Positions 34,360 through 45,480 are shown, counted from the first letter of the stretch. The stretch: DNA of 64,000 bases from Carettochelys insculpta (GCF_033958435.1 NC_134146.1:24698501-24762500); one strand, 5' to 3'. Numbers and translations are program-made. Notes: generated by a model not told the origin, from the letters alone.

Positions 34360-35033
34360 GTGTCCTGACTAGGCACAGCAAACCAAAGTAACTGTGTCCT
34401 GACTATGATTGCAAAGCATTTGTGCCATTAGAACTGAATCATGGTTATTTTAATGAGGGTTGCATGTTAAATTTAATTTAACTGTAAATCATATTAGAAT
34501 TTATACTGCTGTCAGACAGCTCATAAACTGAGTTGAAATTATTATTAGGAATGTGTCTCATCTGTCATGTTTAGTCCATATGATCCAGTCAAGTTTGGAG
34601 ATGTCAAAAAGGACAGCCATGAACGGTACTTAATTTGTGCAATTGTAAAGGAGAATTGGAGATTGACTCTTAGATAAAAAATTATGACCATGTTATTTTG
34701 GTTATAGTTACATAGCCAAGTTATAGATGTTTTAAGGACATTAAGGATGTCACAAGGGTCTACAAAGCAGCATGTACTATATTGTGGTACATTCCTGAGT
34801 CAGATATCCTTGTGGTACCTATTATTACTGCATCGAGAACACTGCAGTGTAAGTTCATTTATTCGATGCTATCTCATAGAGCTGGGTAAATAGTTTAGAA
34901 ACATGTTGGTGAACTTTGCTGCAAATGACTTACACATCCACTTCAGTGATGTTTATACCTCTTTTGTTGTCCATGAACATTTGTATAAATCAAGATCCCA
35001 TGACCTGTTATACGCATGTAAACCTAGAATGTC
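34360..35033. other. AT-rich non-coding, nothing recognised
   Basis: No repeat ends or exon signature. Confidence 0.5.
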
Positions 35034-35047
35034 TGCATTATTATCAA

Positions 35048-35189
35048 GAACAGCAAGAAGGTGCATCTGATGAAGCGGGTCTTTGCCCACGAAAGCTTAT
35101 GTTCCAAAAAATCTGTTAGTCTATGAGGTGCCACAGGACTTCTTGCTGTTCTCGAAGATATAGACTAACACGGCTACCTCTCTGATACT
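35048..35189 (+). mobile_element. Penelope-like candidate retroposon with hammerhead-like core, copy 3
   Basis: A perfect 14-bp duplication TGCATTATTATCAA at 35034-35047 and 35190-35203 brackets a 142-bp insertion. In sense orientation it opens GAACAGCAAGAAGGTGCATC. The first 13 bases are the reverse complement of an internal stretch near 35140, so the 5' end is a short fold-back. It continues with CTGATGA, a GCGGG..CCCAC stem and GAAA at 35066-35095, then GCTTATGTTCC, and ends CACGGCTACCTCTCTGATA + CT. The constant 3' end matches the copies at 13980 and 21040. It has no coding capacity. Target length and fold-back suggest a retroposon, and Penelope-like origin is inference. Confidence 0.75.
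35066..35095 (+). ncRNA. Hammerhead-ribozyme-like core
   Basis: CTGATGA followed by AGCGGGTCTTTGCCCAC, which forms a short stem (GGG with CCC) and loop, and then GAAA: the order of the hammerhead catalytic core (CUGANGA, stem II, GAAA). Equivalent positions in the 13980 element read CTGACGA on + and CTGAAGA on minus, so only the free position 7 differs. A possible stem III (CTTAT with ATGAG about 25 bases on) exists. However, the base after the expected U is G, which is not a permitted cleavage-site residue, and I see no clear stem I. It may therefore be inactive or a coincidence. Confidence 0.4.
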
Positions 35190-35344
35190 TGCATTATTAT
35201 CAACCATGATGCAAGGCAACTATGTAAATCTCTTTCTCTCTGTTGGCCATGGTTCTTTCTGAGCACCTTTAGCAGAAAATATTTTCTTTTAGAAACAATA
35301 TGCATTTTAAGATACAGCACTTTTATAGTGAAGTGTCATTTTAG

Positions 35345-35465
35345 TTTTCCACCCAGTTCTGGGGCAAATATTTTTGGAGTCAGACTGTGAGTGAGTGTGT
35401 GTTAGTGTTACTCCATTGATATCAGTGGAACTAGGCTATTTTACACCAGCAGACAATCTGGCTCA
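35345..35465. repeat. Ancient palindromic repeat, diverged copy
   Basis: GTGTTACTCCATTGATATC + AGTGGAACTAGGCTATTTTACACCAGCAGA resembles the old hairpin repeat seen at 8930 (central TCCATTGA..TCAATGGA motif and TTTACACCAG arm). Confidence 0.35.
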
Positions 35466-37221
35466 TCATTTAATTGTGGATTGAAAGGTTATCTTCCAAT
35501 TTCTGTAAAGTTTACTATGTTAAAATCAATGCAAGAATGGGAAAAGGAAGTTGGATGTAAGCTTAATGACGCTATCCAAAAATCTTTCAGCAGGAGGTGG
35601 ACATGGATTAAGGACGAAAAGATTTGAGAGCAATGCCATTTTAGAGTTGGATATTTCATGGCAATGACCAGTTCTGAAGCTGAGTGAAAAAATGTGAATG
35701 AAGAATTTTACACAAACATTCACTAAAAAACAAATTTTAATGAGTTAAATTTTAAAAAAATCTGTGGGCTGTTTCACCCAGCAGCGGGCAAAAGGCTGAA
35801 GCAGTACAAAGTAGCTTAAACTGTGTCTGGATGGGCAGTGAGATGCTAGTGCATTTTGAGAACTTTAGTGGCATTAGCCAACTCCAGGGTGGAAAGAATT
35901 TGGCAGGTCAGCACTTTCCATAAGTATATTGTTATACCGGAATGTATTTATGGCTGCCATCAATCACAGGCCTGATTAATGTTTGTGGTTGTGCTAACCA
36001 CCCTTCTTTCAAGTTAAATGGAAGGAGCAATGAAATGCCCCTTTGCGTGGTGATGACTGAAACAATAGAAGTTACTGCCCAAAGCAATTAGACTTGCTCA
36101 GGCTTTGCCACACAGTTAAGTCCTACAGGGGAACAGGTTTCTCTGGGTTGAGTTGTAAATGTTGGGGCTAGGGGTTGCATGGAGAGATGTGCACGACAGA
36201 GGCAGAAAGCAAACAGAGGAGCATTCATGAGCATGGCCCTTAGAGTGACAGATGTCCTTGAGGAACAGGACAGGACTCATTGGAAAGGCAAACTTGGATA
36301 CTGAGCAAGGAAACTGTCTACTTTGCTCATTTCTATGCAGTCAGGGAATCAGGATTTTCTGTACATTCTTAGTAAATAAGCAGAATTGTGCCAGAGAAAT
36401 AGGTCATATGCCTCATCAATTTCTTCTAATGGAACCAACCTGACAAGGCCCGGAATATTGTCTAATTGCTCAGGGCAAAAGGGGCAACACTACATAACAT
36501 ATAGATATGAGAGCAAGAGGGGGAGAAATGCCCATATAGGCTCCAATATTGCAAACAGTTAACTTTATGCATGTTTATAGATCAATTGACGCCAATGCCT
36601 TGATGACATATATAGTGTTATTTTCATTTTGATTCAAGAGCATGGTATACATTTCAAGAGAAAAATATGTCCATTAATAACAACAAATCTTTAGCTCCTT
36701 GTTATATTGTGCTGGAGGTTTTTTTTGTTCATATTGCACAACAGAATACAGTCTGACAAAAAGGATGTGTGATCTTAATAGTTAGATTTGTTTATTCCAG
36801 AGAGAAAGCAATAGAGCACTTACAGTAATTAACATATTTTCTCTGGTCTTCTCATTTTGTTAATGATATCTTACTGTAGGTTGTGCAGTAATTACTGCCC
36901 ACTGAGGTACATACTCTGAAACAAATTAATGGCCAATGACCAATAATGATTACATTAGTAATTATCTGTTGTGAAATATAGGAAAAAACAGAAATTAAAA
37001 TATGTGTTTGAAGCTAAAATTAAACAATGATAAAATCATTTTAGCAATTCATCAGAAAAAACACACTGAAAGCTCTTTCCCTCAACCATATGCTAACGGT
37101 GCAATCATATTTCACTTTTATTTCCAAAACATTTCTTCAAGAGGCTGCCAAAGAACAAGTATAAAAACAATTTATTCTGTTTATTCATGAAAAGATCTGA
37201 GGGGTTTTTTAAATCACATTA
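35466..37221. other. AT-rich non-coding, nothing recognised
   Basis: No repeat ends or exon signature. Confidence 0.5.
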
Positions 37222-37745
37222 TTGTAGATATGTAGTGTTGGAAGGGATCTTGGGAAATTATCAAGACAAATTTCCTGTACTGTGTCAGAACTAAATAACC
37301 CTGGAACATTCCTGACAGGTGTTTGCCTAACTTGTTTTTAAAAACTGTCAAGGATATTAAGGATTCCACATTGTCCTTTGGAAGCTTAGTCCAGAGATTA
37401 AATACGTTTATAGGTAGAAAGTTTTTCTTTAATATCTAACTTAAATCTCCCTGGCTGTAGATTAAGCCCGTTACTTCTCCATTGCTTGCCCTACAGTCAG
37501 GGGACATAGTGAACAAGTGCTCACCATCCTTTTTACAGCAGCTCTTAATATATTTGAAGACTGCTATCAGGTCCCTCCTCAATGTTCTCTTTTCAAGATT
37601 TAGCATGCCTGGCTTTTTTTTTTTGGTAGTATTTCCTCAGTTTTCTAAACCTTTTCATCATTTTGTTGTTCTCCTCTGAACACTCTTCAGTTTGTCTGCA
37701 TGTTTGCTAAAATATAGTGCCCAGAACAGGGCCCCATACTTCTTA
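37222..37745 (-). repeat. CR1 LINE 3' portion
   Basis: Read on the minus strand it follows the CR1 3' order: CCAGAACAGGG-type sequence, AGAGGAGAACAACAAAATG, GGACCTGATAGCAGTCTTCA + AATATATTAAG, CTTAAGTT-type region, CAAACACCTGTCAGGAATG, and near its end TCCCTTCCAACACTACATA. It is a non-coding 5'-truncated tail of an extinct copy (reverse transcriptase not included). One internal T-run (37614-37624) interrupts it. Confidence 0.85.
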
Positions 37746-38899
37746 AAGATTCATTTGGTTGCCAACTTTTCATAAAAGAACACTGAGGCAAAATTTGACC
37801 CAAAATTTAGATTTTATCAAAATAAAGCTTTAAAGAAGCCTATATTTCCATGGTTTCCCCTACCATCCATGCAAGTGAAGACAGTTTACTTTAAAACAGA
37901 AAACACTGATGTTATTACATGAGAGTCAAAACACAGTGGAGCAGAGCCTAATTGTAGGCAACAATGAAATTGATTAACCTGTTCTTAAGGTCCACACTGA
38001 GTGAAGTCCATTTGTACATTAGATTTTATACAATGCTTTGACTCCAAGGTGTCACCTTTAAATATAGATAATATGTCTTTTACCTATCTTTTTTTTTATT
38101 TCACTCCATTATGGGCCTGGTGCTTCCATGGAAGAAATTTGGGGTAGAATCAGTCATGTAGAAGGGCTTCACTTTTGCAGTTTTGTCATTAGGCTCACTG
38201 GAAGCAGAGTAGGCCACTTAGTCTTAGGAATGACCAAATTACATTTTAATGCTCAGATCCAAAGCCCATTTAAATTGATGAAATTCTTTAAATACTGATG
38301 TGGGTCTGCTCCAAGTGCCAAATACTGGCCTTATTTATACTCATAGAGCCTCAATGAATGTAATATTGCAATCAGTGATACAACTGCAGGGCCAGTCCTA
38401 TACTTCTTAGGTAAGAAAACTCCTCATGACTTCAATAGGAGTGTTCCTGCTAAGGAATTATGCCTCACAATGTAGATTCTCACTTCTCAGTGGCAAACTT
38501 TAAAAGGTTTGGTGATTTGAGTAGGTAGCCAAAAATTCATATGCTTCTGCATTCAAGAAAGATATGAAGCTGGAAGGTGTGTGAAACTATGTTCTCTAGA
38601 TTTCTGGCTTCAGTTGTGGTGGAAATAGCTTGATTATAGCTCTTGCCATAACTCTTTTGTGGTAGTTCCCACAACAAACCTAAAACTTCAGATGAATGTG
38701 GAAAAGGAAGTGTATGAAATGACTACCAAACATCTTCCCATTCAAAATTTTGGCTTGTGTTTTGCTTGAGTTTTGAGCTAAGGCCCAAACTGATTATCAG
38801 TTTATCTGAACAGTTTTGATTCTTTAGCGTAAGCGTCAAATGTCTAACATCTCACTCACTGAGCCAAACGCTAATTTTGCACAGATATTTCTGAGCAGT
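37746..38899. other. AT-rich non-coding, nothing recognised
   Basis: No repeat ends. CAGGGCCAGTCC and TCATGACTTCAATAGGAG near 38388-38446 may be remnants of the old palindromic repeat. Confidence 0.45.
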
Positions 38900-38907
38900 G
38901 TTTAGAG

Positions 38908-39281
38908 CAGTGTTTCTGAAACTTTTTGAGACAATGGAGCACCAAACAATACTATTTTCTATGTGGAATACCTTTGAAAATTTTCTTCAAAATTTTTTTG
39001 TCAGACAAAAACAAAAACAACCCCCAAACAGCAACATATATAGCAAAAAAAAAAAAAAAGGAGAGAAATAATTTAATCAGGTATCCTAGCTATGAAGAAG
39101 TAACTGTATTTGTATCTTGGGTTCAGCAGACCAATGCTCAAACCACTGAGCCATCGCTCCTCCCCTGGTTTTAATAACAGAAAATATATACCATCAGTGT
39201 ATTTTTCCAAACACTCATGGCACATTAGTGAGTTGTTCATGGAACACCAGTGTTCCATGGGACATAGTTTAAGAAACACTG
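38908..39281 (-). mobile_element. hAT element family 2, copy 2, carrying a tRNA-like segment
   Basis: Ends CAGTGTTTCTGAAACTTTTT and AGTTTAAGAAACACTG. The flanks GTTTAGAG (38900) and CTTTAGAG (39282) match at 7 of 8 positions. In reverse complement it aligns with the element at 19847 throughout, except for about 60 bp at 39104-39163 present only here. An A-run (39044-39058) lies inside. Frames of 76-82 codons across it are by-products. Confidence 0.85.
39104..39163 (-). repeat. tRNA-derived SINE-head fragment inside the hAT element
   Basis: On the minus strand: GGAGGAGCGATGGCTCAGTG, then GTTTGAGCATTGGTCTGCTG, then AACCCAAGATACAAATACAG. TGGCTCAGTGG fits a pol III A box, and GATACAAATAC resembles a worn B box (7 of 11 positions of GGTTCGAATCC). 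The sequence is very like the tRNA-related head of turtle tRNA SINEs (GGCTCAGTGGTTTGAGCATT). It is too degenerate for a functional tRNA gene. Confidence 0.6.
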
Positions 39282-39289
39282 CTTTAGAG

Positions 39290-42122
39290 GAATTCAATTG
39301 TGTAAGCGGCCATAAATCCATTCATGCAATGCAGCATTAAATTTGGTCCTGTGTTTAACTCTTAAAACTTACCTCAAACCAGAAATTCAAAAATTCAGAT
39401 GAATAAAATATGCCTCTGTGAAGTATATTTTAAATTAAGAGCTAGTGAGAAAAGCCCTGCTACTGATTCCTGAGCAAGAGTCATGAAATGTATATCCTTT
39501 TGGAAAAACATTTCATTGGCAGCTGCCAGCCCCCTTCCCTTTTACTCCACCCCTCGTCAAAATACCACTATCCAGAGAACTGAGGAAATCAATATTCTGA
39601 ACAGAAATAAACCCCTTTTCAGTTCACCATCTTTACTTTGTTGTGGTGCAGAGAGGTGGTTTAAAAGGGCAAAGTGTATTAGGCAAAAAAATATTTCTAG
39701 AGGGTGGGGATGATATTTTGTTTGAAGAAAACCAAGGCTTCCAACTGGTTTTAATTTTATTTTTAATGTTCATGGGAAACAGTCTTACATGCCTGGGTGA
39801 ACTCAGTTTGGATTTTTGGCAGGTTTTTATTTGAGCCCCTCTTGGCTGTTTTTCAAAATATCCAGATTGCTCACATTAAATCTGAATAAGCACTACCCGC
39901 TAGTTTAATCCGAGTCATCTGGTACACCTCTAATTAGTGTTAGTTAAAGTTGAAATTCATAAACACAAAATGTTGCTGAGTGGAATCTACTTAGCAAATT
40001 CTTGATTGTAAAATTAGAGAAAAACCTTCTATAGTGGTGTTTAGTTCAGTCATTTGAATACGGAATTATAGTGACAATAAGGCAATGGCAACAACAAAAA
40101 TATCTAAAAGTCCCTGGTAGAAAACATAACACGAACAAATCTTCAGATAATGTAATGTGTGTGTATCTCTGTAGTCATAAACATGTATATATGTATATAT
40201 AAATTAGCTGTTAGGCTTGCTAATATAATTAACTATAAATTATGCCCAAATCAATAAAATATGTGCACATCTGTGAGTATTTCAGCAATTTTCAGATTAT
40301 ACACTTCTCATCCAAACATTTAGATATAGATTAAAAAAATGGTTCTAATTCATCTGTAATAACCAAAGGGAAAATATATTTCTGAAGAATCTAGCCACAT
40401 TCTTCAATCTTTACTTAGGCAAGACATCCCAAGGAAAGTTTTGCTACAATAAGGACTGTAGGACTGGGCCCTTGATATTCTTGTAGCACTCCTGTCTGTC
40501 TGAGAACTTTTGCAATGCTAAACTGTCTTTTTTTCTTTCTTTCTTTCTTTTGTTCTCTTTGTTCTTTTAAACTAGCAAGTCTAAACCTTTCTCATTTAAT
40601 CACTATTTCGATCAAGTCTGTTAGTTTTAGATTCTTGTTTTCAAAAATATGACCTTATTTTTCTAAGTTGTATTATCGTAAGACTGGTGACATACAGCAA
40701 CAATTTGCTCTCCATCCTTGGTTAAATGTCTCAAGAATGAAGACTACATTGTTTATTGTTTTGATTTCATTTTTATACCATTAAAAACCCTAGCGATTTA
40801 TGTAAACATAAGTCATTATTCTGCAGCCTTGAGGTAAGTTTTTACACATGGTTTGAGGAAAGGAATAGCAAGTTGTTTACTTCCAGTGTCCTTGTTTCTT
40901 ATTCATGCTTGAATTGGTTTTCTGGACATAAGAATATCACTTATTTTCCTGGAAACATTTCAACTTCATTTTATTCAAGAACTGAATGGCTCGTATATAT
41001 AGAATCTTTTCAAGGGCATCTGTTATTAGCTACAGCTGAGGATGGGGCCCACAAAGCAGACTAGAAGGATCCACCTAGAATTTGTTGAATTAAGTCCTTG
41101 CACCTGGATGTAATTGTCATGCTGCTGTGCTGGGGTTTTCTTAAGCTACTGGTAAAACAAATTAGCTCAATTTAAACTGGCATCCAGTAGGGAAGCAACA
41201 ACTTACCTCATATAATGTTTTTCAAATAATTATTTTTCTATTGCCAGTTTTGCCTCATGAATATTTTCCTAAAGGCTGGATGGAGATTTTTTTTTAAAGC
41301 TAAACCAAAAATGTCACCAATTCTATGCCAGGCCTCTGCTTTCTAGTATTGCATGACAATTTGACTAACATGCTATTCCAAAATGTACACCAACGTATTT
41401 TGTTTAATAAATGTAAGATAATATAATACAAAAGTGCAAATCTCAGTGTGTACATTTCATGTTCCATTCTGCCAGATTTGCCACAGTAATGACATAATCA
41501 CTTTTGCATTTGGGAAAGACTCATGAAAGTTGTTTGCCGAGCAGTAGGCAAAGTTATTTATTTATGTTCGACATGGGAATTTGTATAAATACCATGGGAT
41601 CTCATTTCCTTATGTGTTTTAGAGCTGTTTGAACATGTCAACAAAACTCACAGGCTTCCTGGAACGGCCACAAAAGTTCATCCCCCCATCAGCTGGAGTT
41701 GCAGTGGTCGAACTTGTATGAATCCCTGGAATACATGGATGTGTGTTAGTTTCAGTTTTTTTACAATATTCCCCAGAGGCAGACTATGCCCTTTAAACTG
41801 AACATTTCAGGATGGTTTGTTTGTAAAAAAAAAAAAAAGAAAAAAAACCAGTACTGTGCATTAGTGGCTTCAACAGTATAATGATGGTGTATTGATAGAT
41901 TTCAGGGAAGAAAAATGTTATGTTCACCAATTTTTCAATGTGTCTTTGGAATCATTGTTGTATTACTACTCCAGTGTTGGGCCAACCATGGTAGGCTTGA
42001 AAATTTGTCATTGTGGGAACTCGTTGATTATTCTGCCTACAACACTGCCCAACTGAAACAAACATTGAATTTGCATAAAAAACAGCTATTCAGCTTTCTT
42101 ATTTACTACACTTCTAAGAAGA
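39290..42122. other. AT-rich non-coding, nothing recognised
   Basis: Simple runs only: (CTTT)n at 40529-40550 and an A-run at 41827-41840. A 29-codon frame starting ATG at 41635 has balanced codons but no splice or domain support. Confidence 0.5.
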
Positions 42123-42130
42123 TTTAAGAG

Positions 42131-42318
42131 TAGGCTTCCCTCTAATTTCTTCCATCCATGAGAGGAATAGAGGTTGTTACGTGCACCAACATATATGCAC
42201 CACCAGTAAAAATGTATGCTGTCGGCTGTGGGAGGTGTGGGCTCTTTGCTAATCAGCTGGGTGGCACCTGAATCTCTCTGAGGTGGCCACCCAATTGCTT
42301 GGCTTATAGGGAATACTG
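42131..42318 (+). mobile_element. hAT MITE family 1, copy 3
   Basis: Starts TAGGCTTCCCTCTAATTTC and ends TTATAGGGAATACTG. The flanks TTTAAGAG (42123) and TTTCAGAG (42319) match at 7 of 8 positions, a hAT-type duplication. The interior is co-linear with copies at 16542 and 30211 (GTGCACCAACATATATGCAC, CTAATCAGCTGGG, GAGGTGGCCACCCAA). Confidence 0.8.
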
Positions 42319-42326
42319 TTTCAGAG

Positions 42327-43980
42327 CATCACTTTTAACTAAGGTCAAGAATAAGTTGTTTGTTACAACATTGATTCTAAGAACATTTCAGAAGATTGCA
42401 TTGAAATAATTTATGTTTAATGGTAATTTACATGTGATGGTAAATCCTCTCAGTTTTGGACAAACCACACCTCCTTTTAAAATGTGAAATCTCAAATACA
42501 GAAGGAAAGTGAATGGGAAAGAATGGAACTTCTTGGATGTTAGAAGAATATAGACGGAGCTAAAAAGCTGCTGTCAGTTCCTCAGCTTCTAGCATATTCC
42601 CAGTTTTGAAGGTACTTTAGTGCAGACCTCTAATAGCATTTGGCTATCATCAGACCTGCATGTGCAAATAACAAATCAAAGTGAAGCTCTGTGTGCTGTA
42701 GATCTATTCCTAATGTTAAACCAATCCTGTGTCCATATTAGTGGCATCAGAAGGGTATTGATGGGAGTGGTTGCAAAAGGCACATAGTGTTTTTGAACCA
42801 AGAGCAAGCACCTGCCGTAGTCATCTGAAATAGTGTGGGCTTGTTTTTAATAAACAACAATTTTATAAATGAAATTTTATATTTTTTTTCTATTTTTAAT
42901 AAGCCAGTGTAAATGAGAATCAGAATTGCAAGTTCAGGCTCAGTTTTCACCACTTCACTGCCTCATGGGGGTCAAATAGACCTGCCCTTCTGGCTCCTTC
43001 TGGGCAGAGGTTTTGTATCCTGCTGTGTTGCAAATCCCCCAGGATCCACATGGCTTCCATGAAGGCTTTAAGCCTCCAGAATGCTTCCTTGCGCCTGAAG
43101 CCCTTTCTAGATATCATGAACACATGGTCCGTACATGAGGAATGCTTTAGCAGGGTCCTCTGTTGACTCTAACATGACATGATGCTTGCAATGTGGAAGG
43201 TTTACACAGCAAGTAAAATACTGCTGAGTGACATCACAGTCTTGATGTCTAGCCAGGATAGTGCCAGAGAATTACTCTTCTCTCAACCCTTGATTGCAAT
43301 GGATTTATATTAAGCTCAGAATTTGACCCTTTGTTTTATGGAACAGCAAACTGTGCTGCTGCTTTTTCTTTGATCTCTTTTTGCTTTTATTTATTTTAAA
43401 ATTTCAGCTAGTTTCAAAATATCTAACAGTTGAATGTGATTTAATATGTTTGGGCATCATGTGTGAGGATTCAAATCTTGATTGTGAAGAGAAAATGGCA
43501 AAACACAATAACAAGAGTTGCTTAAGAGTTTTGTCTTACATGATAATAACCCTAGGCCTATATTTTTGAAGAATAAGCTTTCAGTGCGAAATTAAACTAA
43601 GCTGCAAAGCACAGTAAAACCCAAATCATCTATATTGAGAGAATTCCTTCAGTGTTTCTTGTTCTTAAATGGTTATTAATAAAGACAATACTAAACCCAA
43701 AAGGAAGCTAGTGATACCCTGTTCTTTTTTCCATTGCGGCAAGGAGTCTGGTTTTGTAAACTCCGTGTCAGATTGTGTAATTTAATTTTTGCGCATAGGA
43801 TCTGAATAAACATAAAGACATCACTCGCAGCTTTCTCTTATAATTCCATTACTGAGTAACAGATGGGTGTGGCTGTTAAAATGGAAAATTTTGCTTTCTT
43901 CTCTTACAGAGTGTTAAAAAATAAATGAACTCTCTTATCCTGCCTCCTTTTTCTTACCCTGTCTTTTCATTTCTTTCTAG
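42327..43980. other. Non-coding, free of recognised elements
   Basis: AAGCCAGTGTAAATGAGAATC near 42902 is a fragment of the old palindromic repeat. Otherwise I see nothing. It leads into the candidate splice acceptor at 43980. Confidence 0.5.
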
Positions 43981-44055
43981 ATTTAAGTCAGAGAAAAATC
44001 AAAGTGATGCATGCCTTTGGTTTGGATCAGCTGCCCATAACTCAAAAAGAAAAAG
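43981..44055 (+). other. Candidate exon 1 (75 bp), unrecognised
   Basis: Preceded by a long pyrimidine tract ending TTTTCATTTCTTTCTAG and followed by AAAAAG|GTGACT, a good donor. Two frames are open. The frame that skips two bases reads LSQRKIKVMHAFGLDQLPIT then QKEK and leaves one base. That base completes a codon with the first two bases of the candidate exon at 48427. Length (25 codons), strong acceptor and donor, and lack of repeats are the evidence. I do not recognise the peptide, and there is no proof of transcription. It could be a chance exon-like block in an intron or intergenic DNA. Confidence 0.3.
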
Positions 44056-44741
44056 GTGACTTTTAAAATTTTCCGACTCGCAAGTTGGAGAGGATTGCAA
44101 GTGTGGCTGCCTGCACAAAGTGCGAAATACAGGAACAAGGAAAGACTCTTAGCTTATAGAGATGTCCATGTGCAATAATCACTGGTCGTACCATCAACAT
44201 GCTACATTACTTAATTACATCCAAAGATTGCTGTACTTTCTGCATCAAGAGCAGCTCTACAGTGGCCAGCATGGCTCCTGAATGGAAAAATTTGCCCAAC
44301 CACTGGTGAATGGCACACAGTAGGTTTCCCATTGAATGACAATGCACAACAATGATCCACACTGGTAAATCACTATGTGCTTTTCATTTCTTATGCATAT
44401 CCTATACTGGACAGCTTCCATTCATTCTGGCACCCAAAGCAAACAAATGTAACTATGCATCAGAGATGAAAGTGAAAATGCATAAGTTAAATCCCAAATG
44501 GAAGCAGATGAGTGTGATATATACATAGAGTTGCTTAGCAACAAACATGTTTTGGCCACAGGAACTGTGACATCAGTCAGAGGTGCTAATATGCACTACT
44601 TGTCCCTTCCTACAAGCTTCATAAGGCTCTTTCCTTATTTCTTTTCAGGCAGAAAACATAAAAGACTATTGTGAACATTTGTTTATGCTATCAATACTCT
44701 ATTACAATATGTCTTCTTCTTGATTACTAACATTTTTCAAG
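44056..44741. other. Non-coding, nothing recognised
   Basis: No repeat ends. Would be intron 1 if the candidate exons are real. Confidence 0.5.
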
Positions 44742-44822
44742 ATGTCTGTTGTAACGATGTATGCCTCCGTCGACACCATGGGTAGTTCCCGACTAGCTGA
44801 CCTCCGCATCTTTGACCTCTAC
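44742..44822 (+). other. CpG-dense short block, possible conserved or inserted element
   Basis: About 80 bp with six CpGs (for example CCTCCGTCGACACC and GACCTCCGCATC) in an otherwise CpG-poor, AT-rich stretch. It follows TACTAACATTTTTCAAG, a perfect-looking branch point and AG. From the ATG it is open for 37 codons, starting MSVVTMYASVDTMGSSRLAD. No donor is obvious and no second copy occurs in the window. It may be a conserved element, a coding fragment or a recent insertion. Confidence 0.3.
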
Positions 44823-45050
44823 GGCTCATTAGAAAAAAAAATTCAAATATGTTAAACAAAACCAAAAGACACCTTTTTTTCAAACCCCTTCCCCCTAATT
44901 TTAGCTCAGGTATTAGAAACGTTCATTTTTATTACAATTTCCCATTCAAAGGACAGAGTGATTACAGAAAGCAAAATAAAATGTAAATTGTTAATCCTCA
45001 GAACAATTCTGCAGCTGTTAGAGATGTATTATTCTCATTTGACAGACACT

Positions 45051-45477
45051 GGCCGTGTCTACACTAGCCCCAAACTTCGAAATTGGCATGCAAATGGCCG
45101 TTTCGAAGTTTACTAATGAAGCGCTGAAATACATATTCAGCACCTCATTAGCATGCAGGTGTCCGCGGCACTTCGAAATTGATGCAGCTTGCTGCCGCGT
45201 GGCTCATTCAGACGGGGCTCCTTTTTGAAAGGACCCCGCCTACTTCGAAGTCCACTTATTTTCATCTGCTCATAGGAATAAGGGGACTTCGAAGTAGCCG
45301 GGGTCCTTTCGAAAAGGAGCCCCGTCGGGACGAGCTGCGCGGCAGTGAGCCACGTCAATTTCAAAGTGCCGCAGATGCCCGCATGCTAATGAGGCGCTGA
45401 ATATGTATTTCAGTGCTTCATTGGTAAACTTCATTTGCATGGCCATTTCGAAGTTTGGGGCTAGTGTAGACATAGCC
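45051..45477. mobile_element. MITE family C, 427-bp near-perfect palindrome
   Basis: Ends GGCCGTGTCTACACTAGCCC and GGGCTAGTGTAGACATAGCC. ACT at 45048-45050 and 45478-45480 is a 3-bp duplication. The two halves pair along most of their length (AAACTTCGAA, GCATGCAAATG, TACTAATGAAGCGCTGAAAT, GGGGCTCCTTTT) around a centre near 45265. Overlapping frames on both strands (73-75 codons) resemble each other because of the palindrome, not because they are genes. Confidence 0.9.
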
Positions 45478-45480
45478 ACT

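Noticed and set aside
39104..39163. Possible functional tRNA gene
   Set aside because: A- and B-box-like motifs are present, but the B box is degenerate, the acceptor stem does not close and the segment sits inside a hAT element.
41635..41721. 29-codon frame with balanced codon use
   Set aside because: Too short, no domain, and no donor or acceptor pair that defines an exon.
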